Origin: Halieaceae bacterium MED-G27
Lineage (GTDB): Bacteria > Pseudomonadota > Gammaproteobacteria > Pseudomonadales > Halieaceae
DNA length: 61,049 bases
Direction of reading: 5' to 3'
NCBI GenBank assembly: GCA_002456975.1
Contig: NTKA01000007.1
Coordinates: 1 to 61,049 of the forward strand
This document shows positions 9,120-18,652 of the stretch, piece after piece. The translations under genes and the position numbers were made by a program. The notes beneath the pieces are model-generated. The model did not search any database. It saw only the letters and a list, made by a program, of their open reading frames with translations, and was not told the DNA's origin. Positions within the stretch are counted from its first letter, which is position 1. The number at the start of each line of letters is the position of its first letter.

Positions 9120-10685
9120 ATGATAGACAATCAGAGCGCAGAAGCGCCGATTAGACATACTGACGACTCAGCATCACAGCTGATCGAAATGGCGCTCGCC
9201 AACCGAGAGGGCTGCCTCTCCAGCACGGGCGCGCTCCGAGTAGAAACGGGTGCTCGAACTGGGCGTTCACCTGCTGATCGATTCATCGTTAAAGAACACT
9301 CGAGCGAGGATGCTATCGATTGGGGTGGCGTCAATAGACCTTTCGATGCCGACAAATTTGACGCGCTCTGGGATCGTGTCAAAGCATTCGTTGGTGCTCA
9401 CGAGCATTGGGTCCAGCATCTGCATGTGGGAGAGCATGGCGATCATTACTTACCCGTAAAGGTCACCACAGGCACGGCGTGGCAGGGCTTGTTTGCCCGC
9501 AACATGTTTATTCGGCCTGAGACCTATAACCCAGCGCACAAACCCGAGTGGAAAATCCTAAATGTCGCCGACTTCGTTTGCGATCCGGAACGCGATGGAA
9601 CGAATTCTGATGCGACGGTGATTATTAATTTTGGCCAGCGAAAAGTACTGATCGCGGGCATGCGATATGCCGGTGAAATGAAGAAGGCAATGTTTTCGGT
9701 GCAAAACTTTTTGTTGCCCGAAAAAGATGTGCTTCCCATGCACTGCTCGGCCAATATTGGCGATGCTGGCGATACAACACTTTTTTTTGGTTTGTCTGGC
9801 ACAGGCAAGACTACCTTGTCAGCGGATCCAGCGCGTTATCTTATCGGCGATGATGAGCACGGTTGGGCGAAGGGATCGGTGTTCAATATCGAAGGTGGCT
9901 GTTACGCGAAAACCATCAATCTCAGCCATAAGAATGAGCCTGTTATTTGGGAGGCTATCCGCTTCGGCGCGATTGTGGAAAACGTTACTCTGAACAATGA
10001 GCGCATCGCCGACTATGCAGATACGACATTGACTGAAAATGGCCGGTGTTGCTATCCGCTTTATCATGTCAAGAAGCGTTCCGCGACCAATACCGGTGGC
10101 GAACCAAAATGTGTCATTTTCCTCACCTGTGATGTCTCGGGCGTACTGCCGCCGGTCAGTCTCTTATCGAAGGAAGCTGCGGCTTTTCACTTTTTGTCGG
10201 GCTATACAGCCCGGGTCGGCTCTACCGAACTCGGTGCTGAGGCGGGTATTCATCCCACCTTTTCAACTTGTTTTGGCGCACCCTTCATGCCGCGCCCTGC
10301 TCAGGACTATGCCGACTTGTTGATGAGGCGCATTGAGGACTTCGGCTCACAGGTCTACTTAATTAATACGGGCTGGACCGGAGGTTCGGGTGGCGCAGAA
10401 GGCAAGGGCAGTCGATTCCCTATCCCGGTGACCCGAGCTGTGGTCGCCGCTGCTCAGAGTGGAGCCTTACTAGACGCGGAAACTCAACATATCGAGTCAC
10501 TCAACCTCGATTTTCCCACCGAGATTCCGGGAGTGGCTGCAGAATTCGTTAATCCAAAAGCGAGCTGGGGTGATGACGAGGCCTACGATCGACAAGCCGG
10601 GAAGCTTGCCAAATTGTTTGTCGATAATATCGCGCAATTTGATATCAATGAGGCGATTATCAGCGCGGGTCCAAGAGCCAGTTAA
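9120..10685 (+). CDS. pckA: Phosphoenolpyruvate carboxykinase (ATP)
   Basis: Gluconeogenic enzyme converting oxaloacetate and ATP to phosphoenolpyruvate, ADP and CO2. The kinase-1a P-loop [11 protein letters not shown] lies near residue 225, followed by the kinase-2/metal site GDDEHGW. The N-terminal [14 protein letters not shown] and the NTGWTGG segment near residue 418 are diagnostic. Length 521 fits bacterial ATP-type enzymes. A GGAAG sits about 10 bases before the ATG. The gene ends in a GC-rich hairpin that faces the convergent RND gene. Confidence 0.97.
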   Translation: MIDNQSAEAPIRHTDDSASQLIEMALANREGCLSSTGALRVETGARTGRSPADRFIVKEHSSEDAIDWGGVNRPFDADKFDALWDRVKAFVGAHEHWVQHLHVGEHGDHYLPVKVTTGTAWQGLFARNMFIRPETYNPAHKPEWKILNVADFVCDPERDGTNSDATVIINFGQRKVLIAGMRYAGEMKKAMFSVQNFLLPEKDVLPMHCSANIGDAGDTTLFFGLSGTGKTTLSADPARYLIGDDEHGWAKGSVFNIEGGCYAKTINLSHKNEPVIWEAIRFGAIVENVTLNNERIADYADTTLTENGRCCYPLYHVKKRSATNTGGEPKCVIFLTCDVSGVLPPVSLLSKEAAAFHFLSGYTARVGSTELGAEAGIHPTFSTCFGAPFMPRPAQDYADLLMRRIEDFGSQVYLINTGWTGGSGGAEGKGSRFPIPVTRAVVAAAQSGALLDAETQHIESLNLDFPTEIPGVAAEFVNPKASWGDDEAYDRQAGKLAKLFVDNIAQFDINEAIISAGPRAS

Positions 10686-10694
10686 GCAATATCT

Positions 10695-10718
10695 GGGGCC
10701 CGCGCAAGGGCCCCGTTT
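10695..10718. terminator. Probable terminator between pckA and the RND pump gene
   Basis: GGGGCCC and GGGCCCC form a seven-base perfect stem with a six-base GCGCAA loop, 10 bases after the pckA stop. Only three T follow, so the terminator is weaker than others in the window. It lies between convergent genes. Confidence 0.6.
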
Positions 10719-10761
10719 CAGCACTTCATACTCGAATGCGAGTGCACGGGCAGACCGACTG

Positions 10762-13700
10762 TTAGATATCGGCAGTGACGCCCGATGGGATGCGCTTAAA
10801 CCGATCTGCCGTCTTTCGTAACAGCTTCGTCATATCCTCACCCATTAAATAGAGCGCGGGCACCAGCACCAGCGTCACACCTGTGGCAAACAACACACCA
10901 AATGCGAGCGAGGTCACCATTGGAATCAGAAACTGTGCCTGAACGCTGGTTTCCATCATGATTGGCAATAGCCCAACAAACGTTGTGAGTGAGGTCAGGA
11001 TAATTGGTCTGAATCGATCTTGGGCGCCCTGTAATAAGGCGTCTTCTAAAGGTACACCCTCCGCCTTCAAATTATTAATACGATCGATCAGTACCAAATT
11101 GTCGTTGACCACCACACCGGCACAGGCGATCACGCCCATAATCGAAAACATACTGACCTGCCAACCCAGTAGCCAGTGCCCAAAAATAGCGCCCATCAAT
11201 CCGAATGGAACTGCGGTTAGCACCAGCAACGGTTGCCAGTAGGATTTAAAGGCGATGGCCATCAATCCAAAAATGATGAGCATCGACAAAGTCCCCATGT
11301 ACACCATGGCCTGACCGAATTCGATCTCTTCCTGTAGCTCGCCATCGAGCTTGATACTGACGCCTGGATACTGCTGGAGCCAATCTGGTGCGTCATTGGC
11401 AAGCAAGGCTTCTACAATCGCTCTTGGTGGCGCACCGTCTTCGCTAACATCAGCAGCAACCTCCAGCGTCCGCAAGCGGTCGAGCCGTTCAATCGACTGG
11501 TAGCCGGTTTCGACCTGATAGGTCGCCACCACATCGAACGGCACCTCACTGCCATCGGCTGTCCGGATAAACATTGATTCGATATTGGCAATCGCTCGTC
11601 GCTCAACCTCTGGGTAGCGGACCATGACGCGCACATCTTCACCACTACGAGGCACGCGCTGCACCTCTTCACCAAAAAATGCCTGTCGAACTTGGCGCGC
11701 GACATCCGCGAGGCTTACGCCCAAACCTTCAGCCGCCGGTTTCAATGACAGGACTAACTCGTCACGGGGCGCGTCGAAACTATCACTGACATCAAAGACG
11801 CCGGGGTAACGAGCCAGCGCAGCTTTTACATCGAGCGCGAGCGCTTCAAGGTCTTCAACACGCTCAGCGGCAAATAGCAGCTTGATTGGCTTACCTGGAT
11901 CTCGGATGGTGAAGTCGAAGCGCACCTCTTTCGCAGTGGACATATCGCCAAGGCTCTCACGCAGCTCTCGGGTCATAACTTCGGTGTCGAGATTTGCTGA
12001 TGCCACCTGAATCATTAAGTCGATCTTGTTCTCCGAGGCAACCGCCATGACATTATCGATAGCGGGCGAATCAGCAAACTGTGCTTGCGCATTGTAAGAC
12101 GCTTTCAAATCTTCAGCCGCAGTCACCAGACGATCGCGCATCATCGTGGCATCACTGAACGCTCCGCCCTGAGGCATTTCGACTGTACCCACGACATAAT
12201 CGGAGTTGACCCGCGGGAAGAAAGCACTCTTTAAGTAACCACCGCCGTAAAGAGCGAGACTCAAGCAAAGCATCACCAGGAAGAATCCGCCAACCATCGC
12301 ATGGTTGCGCAGGCATTTAGCGAGGAAGGGTCGATAACGCTCCTGCGCAAACCAAGCCAGGCCGTCGGCGCATTGACGTCGCAACTTGGTCAAGCCGCGA
12401 GCCTCGGAAATGTCGGGCTCAGGCTTCATGTGCGCCAGGTGGGACGGCAATATGAGTAGGCATTCCACCAGCGAAAATGCGAGGGCGAGACAGACTACGG
12501 TGGGAATACCCTGACTCGACGGCCCCCAGTCCCCGGGCAAGAAGAACATTGGTGCAAAAAACACCATGGTACTAATCACGGCAAATACAACGGGCTTTAC
12601 GACCTGACGCACACCAACCAATGCGCCATGGACACCACTCAGGCCCTTGGTATGGGCGGTATGAACAGACTCACCCACGATAATCGCGTCATCGACAACA
12701 ATACCCAGCGTCAGCAGAAACGCGAACAAGGTAATCATGTCGAGTCCCTTCCCGGTGTAAGGAAGCAGAAATAGGGTCCCCATGTACGCGACAACAATGC
12801 CCACCGACACCCAAAACGCGAGCATAGGACGTAGAAACAACATCAAAACGATAATGACGAGGGCGAGGCCACCAAGACCATTGGTTACCAGGGTTCTGAC
12901 GCGATCTTTGAACGCTTTCGACTGATCCTGCCAAAACTCCAAATAAACCCCGTCAGGCAGCGATACCTGTCGCTGCTCTACCCAACTCTTGATCGTCGCT
13001 GTTGTCTTCAACACGTCGGGGTTCGTGGTAACAAACACATTTAAGCCCAACGATGGCTGACCGTTGAATTGAATATCGATATCAATATCCTCAAACGTAT
13101 CCTTAACCACGGCCACATCGCTGAGGTAAAGCTCCTGACCGGTTGCGTCGCTCCGGAGCACAATCGATTCGAAATCTGGCGTCTCATAAGCCTGACCCCG
13201 AGTCTGGATCAACAGATCTCCGTTATTGCGCTTAATCGAACCTGCGGGAAGATTTAGCGACGCCGCTCGCACAGCAGACGCGACTTGATCGAAGGTTAGG
13301 GCATAGCGGCGCAGGTCGGTCTCTGAGACTTCGATCGAGACTTCATAAGGCCTGGGGGTGTCTAGCTCAACGATAGAAATCCAGGGCAAACGAGAGAGCT
13401 CGTCGCGGAGTAATTCGCCAATTTCTTTCAGCTCACGCTCGGTCAGGTCACCAAATAACTGTACCCGTCCCATTCGGTGCCGATACGTAATTTCGGTAAC
13501 AGTCGGCCGCTCCGCTTGCTCGGGAAAAGTCTTAATGGCATCGACTCGGCTTTTGATGTCATTAGTCAACTTTTGAGCAGGATAATCGCTCTCGACCTCA
13601 ACCATGACAACACCCATGCCCTCGCGAGAGGTCGAGCGCAATTCAGCGATACCATTCAGATCATGAATCGCCTCTTCGATTCGTGTCGCTACCTGTTCTT

Positions 13701-13881
13701 CGATCTCACCGGGACTGGCACCGGGAAATGACATCCTGACCTCAACCTGGTTGATTTCAGGAGTGGGGAAGAATTGCTTATCCAGCTTGGGGATACTGGT
13801 GTAACCGCCAATAAGCAGCAACACCATCAGTAAGTTAGCGGCGATCGGGTTCTTAATGAACCAGTTAAGTGGCCCGCTCAC
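10762..13881 (-). CDS. RND efflux transporter, inner-membrane permease subunit
   Basis: A 1039-residue AcrB/MexB-superfamily proton antiporter. The first transmembrane helix (PIAANLLMVLLLIGGY), the proton-relay Asp pair in TLGIVVDDAIIVGE near residue 400, and the second-half relay segment GVVVNDNLVLID near residue 945 are all present, as is the repeated two-lobe arrangement. The start is GTG, one base after the TAG of the adaptor gene, so expression is coupled. Substrate cannot be read from sequence; the branch looks like the HAE-type group without a linked outer-membrane channel. No TolC-like gene is in the window. Confidence 0.93.
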   Translation of the reverse strand: MSGPLNWFIKNPIAANLLMVLLLIGGYTSIPKLDKQFFPTPEINQVEVRMSFPGASPGEIEEQVATRIEEAIHDLNGIAELRSTSREGMGVVMVEVESDYPAQKLTNDIKSRVDAIKTFPEQAERPTVTEITYRHRMGRVQLFGDLTERELKEIGELLRDELSRLPWISIVELDTPRPYEVSIEVSETDLRRYALTFDQVASAVRAASLNLPAGSIKRNNGDLLIQTRGQAYETPDFESIVLRSDATGQELYLSDVAVVKDTFEDIDIDIQFNGQPSLGLNVFVTTNPDVLKTTATIKSWVEQRQVSLPDGVYLEFWQDQSKAFKDRVRTLVTNGLGGLALVIIVLMLFLRPMLAFWVSVGIVVAYMGTLFLLPYTGKGLDMITLFAFLLTLGIVVDDAIIVGESVHTAHTKGLSGVHGALVGVRQVVKPVVFAVISTMVFFAPMFFLPGDWGPSSQGIPTVVCLALAFSLVECLLILPSHLAHMKPEPDISEARGLTKLRRQCADGLAWFAQERYRPFLAKCLRNHAMVGGFFLVMLCLSLALYGGGYLKSAFFPRVNSDYVVGTVEMPQGGAFSDATMMRDRLVTAAEDLKASYNAQAQFADSPAIDNVMAVASENKIDLMIQVASANLDTEVMTRELRESLGDMSTAKEVRFDFTIRDPGKPIKLLFAAERVEDLEALALDVKAALARYPGVFDVSDSFDAPRDELVLSLKPAAEGLGVSLADVARQVRQAFFGEEVQRVPRSGEDVRVMVRYPEVERRAIANIESMFIRTADGSEVPFDVVATYQVETGYQSIERLDRLRTLEVAADVSEDGAPPRAIVEALLANDAPDWLQQYPGVSIKLDGELQEEIEFGQAMVYMGTLSMLIIFGLMAIAFKSYWQPLLVLTAVPFGLMGAIFGHWLLGWQVSMFSIMGVIACAGVVVNDNLVLIDRINNLKAEGVPLEDALLQGAQDRFRPIILTSLTTFVGLLPIMMETSVQAQFLIPMVTSLAFGVLFATGVTLVLVPALYLMGEDMTKLLRKTADRFKRIPSGVTADI

Positions 13882-13882
13882 A

Positions 13883-15088
13883 CTAGTTAACCTCAGTGTT
13901 GGTTTGCTGGGGCTTCACCGCTAGGCCTGGGAACATGGCGTTGTTGAGTTCAGACACCACCAGTTCTCCTGACCTTAAGCCGCTGACGAACACTTCATTA
14001 CTCCGACGGCTGATAACTTGGATTGGTACCCGTTTTAGCCGGCTTTCCTCGTCGATAGCTAGCACATGACCGTCTGGGCTTACCGCATCATTGGATACAA
14101 CAACGACCCCCTCGATCGCAGCGCCTTGAATTGACGCTTGAACAAACATACCTGGGGTCAGCGCGGGAATACCTGGCAACTGCGCAGGAAACTCTGCAAT
14201 GATGTTGGTGACACGGGTGCGACGGTCAACCTCGGCTTCGACACGAACAATCGGTGCTTGCCAAGTCCACTCCTTGCCACCCAGGCTGATGTTGAAATCT
14301 GCCTTCAACCCCACCAAACCCGTCTCGGACGTGAGGATGGCATCGGGTAGTAACGACAATTGGCTATTTGAGAGCGGCAATCTAACCTCTAGCGCATCCC
14401 GACCATAGATCTGCGCAAGTCTGCTACCTGTTGCTACGAACTGGCCGATATCGGCATCCGTGGCCTGGATTCGACCATCAAACGGCGCCCGGATAATGGT
14501 TCTTTCAAGCGCAAGCTGAGCAGCGTCCACGTCCGCTTGCGCCGCTACGACGGCTAACTCTGCGGCATGAAGCTGAGGCTTTCGTAAAAATAAGTCATTC
14601 GCCTCTACACTACCAAGCTCACGCCACTCCCGCTCGGCCTGCAGCGCCCTGCCCCGCTCTTCGGCTAACCGCTGCTCGGCTGCCGCTTTGGCCGACTGCG
14701 CTCTTGCCAGCGCGAAGGTGTAATCGTCTTCCTCGATCGTCAATAGCACGTCGCCTGCCGAGAAGAATGCTCCATCCGCGAAGCGCTCACTAATCGAAGC
14801 CACTTTACCGGCGACCTGAGCCACCAAACTAACGCGATGTTTGGCCTCGATAGTCCCCTGACTAGCGACCAAAAGCTGATGTGTAGCAGGCTCGGCGGTG
14901 AATACTGACACCATCGGTGATGGACGCTCTGGCGGTGCACCTGCCTCAGGCGCAGACTTGGCAGTCATAACGACCCAGGTCATAGCGAGACCTAAAAATG
15001 TGGCGATACCTGCAAGAACGAAGCGACGAAACGACATTCTATCAGCAGTGGTGGACAACTCAGATTTTGCTGTCATAACAATAGGCAC
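13883..15088 (-). CDS. RND periplasmic adaptor (membrane fusion protein)
   Basis: A 401-residue HlyD/AcrA-type adaptor. It has a short cytoplasmic N-terminus, one membrane anchor near residues 24-44, a biotinyl-lipoyl-like segment beginning VSLVAQVAGKV, a coiled-coil hairpin of about 100 residues rich in Ala, Glu and Arg, and the returning half RTIIRAPFDGRIQ. It ends with a beta-barrel and membrane-proximal domain. It is anchored by a helix rather than a lipid since no lipobox is visible. It is the first gene of the pair and is followed after one base by the permease. Confidence 0.92.
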   Translation of the reverse strand: MPIVMTAKSELSTTADRMSFRRFVLAGIATFLGLAMTWVVMTAKSAPEAGAPPERPSPMVSVFTAEPATHQLLVASQGTIEAKHRVSLVAQVAGKVASISERFADGAFFSAGDVLLTIEEDDYTFALARAQSAKAAAEQRLAEERGRALQAEREWRELGSVEANDLFLRKPQLHAAELAVVAAQADVDAAQLALERTIIRAPFDGRIQATDADIGQFVATGSRLAQIYGRDALEVRLPLSNSQLSLLPDAILTSETGLVGLKADFNISLGGKEWTWQAPIVRVEAEVDRRTRVTNIIAEFPAQLPGIPALTPGMFVQASIQGAAIEGVVVVSNDAVSPDGHVLAIDEESRLKRVPIQVISRRSNEVFVSGLRSGELVVSELNNAMFPGLAVKPQQTNTEVN

Positions 15089-15354
15089 CCGGGTGACGGT
15101 GTAGTGGGATATGCGATCAAAGCTTCACATTTCAAGGCTTTGTGCGCGAGCGATGGTGGTTCTACGCGCGGCCCCAAAAAAACCGCAGCGCGTTATAGAA
15201 GCAGTACGCAGTATTGCCGCTTTTGGCATCTAAATTGCGCTATCCAAACACGCCAAAAGTGAGACAGCCCCGAGTTAGGCGATTGATCGCTTGCCACTTG
15301 GGGTAACTTTGGCAGACCATACGTCGCTACCAATTTACTACCGGAGTATCCACC

Positions 15355-15834
15355 ATGGCACTTGGCAATGGCGACGCAGTCCCTTCATGTACCCTTTCGA
15401 TCATGGGCGACAAAGGCCCAACCCCTCTCACTACGGCTGATATTTTTGATGGCAAAAGAGTTGTTCTTTTTGCACTACCGGGCGCATTTACTCCCGGTTG
15501 TTCGATGACCCATCTGCCGGGCTATGTAGCCAACGCTGATAAAATCAAAGCGGCTGGCGTCGACAGTATTGTGTGTCTATCGGTTAATGATGCGTTCGTT
15601 ATGGGCGCTTGGGGCGAAGCGCAGAACGCCAGCGAAATCCTGATGGTCGCTGATGGTAACGGTGAATTTACCGAGGCTATGGGACTGACTCTAGACGCGA
15701 CAGGTTTTGGTATGGGGATGCGCAGTCAGCGCTATGCCATACTCGTCGACAATGGCGTCATTACTCAGCTGAACGTTGAAACAGGCCCTGGTGTCGAGGC
15801 GAGTTCTGCTGAAACCATGATGGCCTTGCTCTAA
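15355..15834 (+). CDS. Peroxiredoxin, Prx5/AhpC-TSA family
   Basis: Thiol peroxidase of 159 residues that reduces hydrogen peroxide and organic hydroperoxides. The peroxidatic Cys lies in PGAFTPGCSMTHLPGY near residue 50. The catalytic Thr and Arg positions (PGAFTPGC and GMGMRSQRYA) are also visible. This is the short Prx5-like form without a fused glutaredoxin domain, so an external thiol donor is expected. A GGAG lies 11 bases upstream of the ATG and a strong terminator follows, so it is monocistronic. The 266 bases between it and the divergent adaptor gene must hold both promoters; I could not pick a confident one. Confidence 0.92.
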   Translation: MALGNGDAVPSCTLSIMGDKGPTPLTTADIFDGKRVVLFALPGAFTPGCSMTHLPGYVANADKIKAAGVDSIVCLSVNDAFVMGAWGEAQNASEILMVADGNGEFTEAMGLTLDATGFGMGMRSQRYAILVDNGVITQLNVETGPGVEASSAETMMALL

Positions 15835-15857
15835 CCTCACGTTGTCGACTGAGACGG

Positions 15858-15895
15858 AGGCTTCGTTAATCCGCCAGATTAACGAGCCTTTTTTG
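15858..15895 (+). terminator. Rho-independent terminator after the peroxiredoxin gene
   Basis: AGGCTTCGTTAAT pairs with ATTAACGAGCCT (twelve pairs with one bulged T), loop CCGCCAG, followed by TTTTTT. It begins 24 bases after the stop. Confidence 0.9.
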
Positions 15896-16198
15896 TTCGC
15901 CTTGCCATTTAGCAACAAAAAAAGTCGCGGCGGTCGGCGCCACAGCCTCTGTTGGTCTCTCTTACAGCGACAGTGTTCACACTGATGCGCCCTTCTAGCG
16001 CTCCGAAACCAACATCAGAGGCTACACCCGCAACCGAGAGAGCAAAAACCTACAAAACTCGAGCAAACCCGCCGTGAACCGAGAAAAAAGAGATCCTGCT
16101 CTCTCGTTGGAACCCACGTGCTCGTTGGAACCCACATGGCGTTGTCACACAGTAGGCACTGGTTAGGGCGTATATTCTGGCGAAGCCTGCGCTACGCG
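15896..16198. other. Intergenic region without a recognisable gene
   Basis: About 300 bases between the peroxiredoxin terminator and the convergent transporter gene. It holds an 18-base tandem duplication at 16103-16138 but no conserved coding frame, no RNA gene I recognise and no terminator for the transporter. Confidence 0.7.
16103..16138. repeat. 18-base tandem duplication
   Basis: CTCGTTGGAACCCACGTG is followed directly by the same 18 bases with one change (CACATG for CACGTG). It is in non-coding sequence downstream of the DASS transporter gene. Confidence 0.85.
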
Positions 16199-17572
16199 CT
16201 AGGCCACTCGCAGATAAACCACACCAGAAATTACAATCACAGACAGTAAATTCATAACAAGGCCCTGCTTCACCATGGTTTGGATCGCAAGCTGACCGGT
16301 CCCGAACACAACGGCGTTAGGCGCTGTAGCTACCGGCAGCATAAATGCGCAACTGGCACTCATAGCGGCAGGCACCATCAAAATAGCGGGCTCAATATCG
16401 GCCGCCACCGCGGCGGCGGCCAGAATAGGCATTAGCAAGGCAGTCGTCGCCGTGTTTGATGTCGTTTCAGTCAGGGTGGTGACCATCAAAGCAATCGCTA
16501 TGATGGCGAGCAATAACGGGATATTGGCTACGTTTGCAATCACATCGCCAACTTGGCTGCTCAGCCCTGAGCTCACAAAGCCCTGAGCCAACGTAATACC
16601 GCCCGCAAAGAGCAGTAGGACTCCCCAAGGTATCGAGCTCGCCTGCTCCCAAGTAATCAAGGGCTCACCATCTCGATCTTTGACCAAAAACAGGAGAATA
16701 ACGGCGCAGAACGCCACTGCAGCGTCATTCGCCGAGGCCAGCCCCAGCCACGTCTGCCAACCACCAAAGGGCTCGCTCCGCGTCATCCAAGCAAAAGCTG
16801 TCAATGCAAAAATAGAGAGAACCCGTCGCTCAGCACTCCGCCAAGCGCCGATCTCTGGCAGCGTTACGGTCAGGTCGCTCGGCAACAGGCGCGCAAGCCA
16901 GAGCGCAGCGATCGGAATCAATAGCGCGACTACCGGGACACCCCAGCTCATCCACTGTGTAAACCCGATCGCCTGTCCGGTCGTGTCTTCATAGACCTGC
17001 ATAAAAAATAAGGTGGGCGGCGTACCGATTGGCGTGCCCAAGCCACCAATACTGCAGGACCATGCAAGTCCCAGCAGCAGTGGGGGTCCGAGCAGTGTTG
17101 GCTGACTTGAGGAGGCGATTACCGCGAGTGCGACAGGCAGTAGCATCAACACGGTCGCCGTGTTGGAGATCCACATGCTCAACAGCGCAGCGGCCAGCAT
17201 AAAACCTAGTACTAAGCGGTGTGGCTTATCGGCACCCACGGCTCTGACCACTCCAACCGCTAGGCGTTTGTGAGCGCCTGAGGACTCCATTCCTTTGGAC
17301 AACAGAAACCCACCCAACAACAGCAAAATGAGGGGTGAGCCGTACGCCACCGCGACCTCTCCAGGCGTCAAGACACCCAAAAGCGGCAGAAGGGCCATTG
17401 GTGCCAAGGATGTAACAGGTATCGGGATTGGCTCAAAAATCCACCACACAACACACAACACCGCGACACCTGTCGTGATCGCCGCATCAGCAGACTGTCC
17501 GTGGTAGGCAGAGAGTACGCCCGCGATCAATGAGAGAAAAATTCCCGGCCAAATCGAATTGCCCAGGCTCAC
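16199..17572 (-). CDS. SLC13/DASS-family sodium-coupled anion symporter
   Basis: Inner-membrane transporter of the divalent anion:sodium symporter family, which carries dicarboxylates, citrate or sulfate. About a dozen hydrophobic segments run through the protein. Signature stretches are visible: the SNTATVLMLLP loop in the first half and the matching TETTSNTATTALLMP in the second, the two-fold repeat that binds sodium and substrate. I place the start at a GTG at 17572, preceded by GGGGAA, giving 457 residues. A longer reading to 17647 would overlap the divergent moaA start. Substrate is not predictable from this alone. Confidence 0.88.
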   Translation of the reverse strand: MSLGNSIWPGIFLSLIAGVLSAYHGQSADAAITTGVAVLCVVWWIFEPIPIPVTSLAPMALLPLLGVLTPGEVAVAYGSPLILLLLGGFLLSKGMESSGAHKRLAVGVVRAVGADKPHRLVLGFMLAAALLSMWISNTATVLMLLPVALAVIASSSQPTLLGPPLLLGLAWSCSIGGLGTPIGTPPTLFFMQVYEDTTGQAIGFTQWMSWGVPVVALLIPIAALWLARLLPSDLTVTLPEIGAWRSAERRVLSIFALTAFAWMTRSEPFGGWQTWLGLASANDAAVAFCAVILLFLVKDRDGEPLITWEQASSIPWGVLLLFAGGITLAQGFVSSGLSSQVGDVIANVANIPLLLAIIAIALMVTTLTETTSNTATTALLMPILAAAAVAADIEPAILMVPAAMSASCAFMLPVATAPNAVVFGTGQLAIQTMVKQGLVMNLLSVIVISGVVYLRVA

Positions 17573-17630
17573 CCGATTATTCCCCGTTTCATCAATTACT
17601 CTCGCTCTCTTATCCGCTACACTGCGCTCC

Positions 17631-18632
17631 ATGAAATCGCAGCCCACCTCTCTTGTCGATACATTCGATCGCGGAATTCGTTATTTACGCCTGTCAGTCA
17701 CCGACCGGTGTGACTTTCGCTGTCAGTATTGCATGGCTGAGGATATGCAATTTTTGCCTCGCAAATCAGTACTGACAGATGACGAACTGGTCAAGTTGGC
17801 ATCGATTTTTACCGAACTGGGAGTTAGGAAAATCCGTCTCACTGGAGGTGAGCCCTTAATACGACCGGGTATCGAACAGCTGTCAGCTCGCCTCTCGGCG
17901 CTGCCGTTATTAGAAGAGTTGGTGATGACCACCAATGGCAGTCAGCTGTCCACCAAAGCATCCGACCTCGTCGCAGCTGGTGTTTCTCGCCTCAACATCA
18001 GTATCGATACTCTGGATCCAGGCTCTTTCGCTTCGATGTCGCGAACCGGCAAACTCGAGCAAGTATTGGATGGCATCGACACTGCCATCAGCGCTGGTTT
18101 TGAGCGCATACGACTGAATGCCGTGCTCCTTCGGGGGCACAATGACGATCAAGTTCTTCCGTTGGTTGGTTTTGCTATCGAGAAAGGTGTCGATATTGTC
18201 TTTATCGAGGAAATGCCCTTAGGCCACATTACCCAGACTGGACGCTCGTCGGGCGTGGTGTACTCATCCGAGGTAATGAAAACCGTAGCTAGCGTCTACG
18301 AACTGGATACAGCCGCCAAAGACAAGTACGGCGGACCAGCAAAACTCAGCCCCATCGTTGGGACTCAGACGCGTGTCGGTGTTATCTCACCGCTGTCAGA
18401 CAATTTCTGTAGCGACTGTAATCGACTGAGACTGACACCCGATGGGCGACTCATACTCTGCCTTGGGCACGAGAATTCGCTCGATTTACGCCAATTAATG
18501 CGAAAGGACACAGAAACGTCCAAGTTGAAGCATGCAATCATCGGTGCTCTCACGTATAAACCCGAGCGTCATGTATTTGATCAACCCGACGAGCCGCAAG
18601 TATTGCGTTTTATGAACGCGACCGGCGGTTAG
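17631..18632 (+). CDS. moaA: GTP 3',8-cyclase MoaA (molybdenum cofactor biosynthesis)
   Basis: Radical SAM enzyme that, with MoaC, converts GTP to cyclic pyranopterin monophosphate. The N-terminal cluster motif is CDFRCQYC, and the C-terminal second cluster is CSDC followed later by C in LILCLG, both diagnostic. LRLSVTDRC and RLTGGEPLIR are conserved. The ATG at 17631 begins MKSQPTSLVDTFDRG and gives 333 residues, the family length; a longer frame from 17559 has no family match. No other moa or moe gene is in the window. A MoxR gene follows after 20 bases. Confidence 0.95.
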   Translation: MKSQPTSLVDTFDRGIRYLRLSVTDRCDFRCQYCMAEDMQFLPRKSVLTDDELVKLASIFTELGVRKIRLTGGEPLIRPGIEQLSARLSALPLLEELVMTTNGSQLSTKASDLVAAGVSRLNISIDTLDPGSFASMSRTGKLEQVLDGIDTAISAGFERIRLNAVLLRGHNDDQVLPLVGFAIEKGVDIVFIEEMPLGHITQTGRSSGVVYSSEVMKTVASVYELDTAAKDKYGGPAKLSPIVGTQTRVGVISPLSDNFCSDCNRLRLTPDGRLILCLGHENSLDLRQLMRKDTETSKLKHAIIGALTYKPERHVFDQPDEPQVLRFMNATGG

Positions 18633-18652
18633 ATCTACTCAGGAAATCTACT

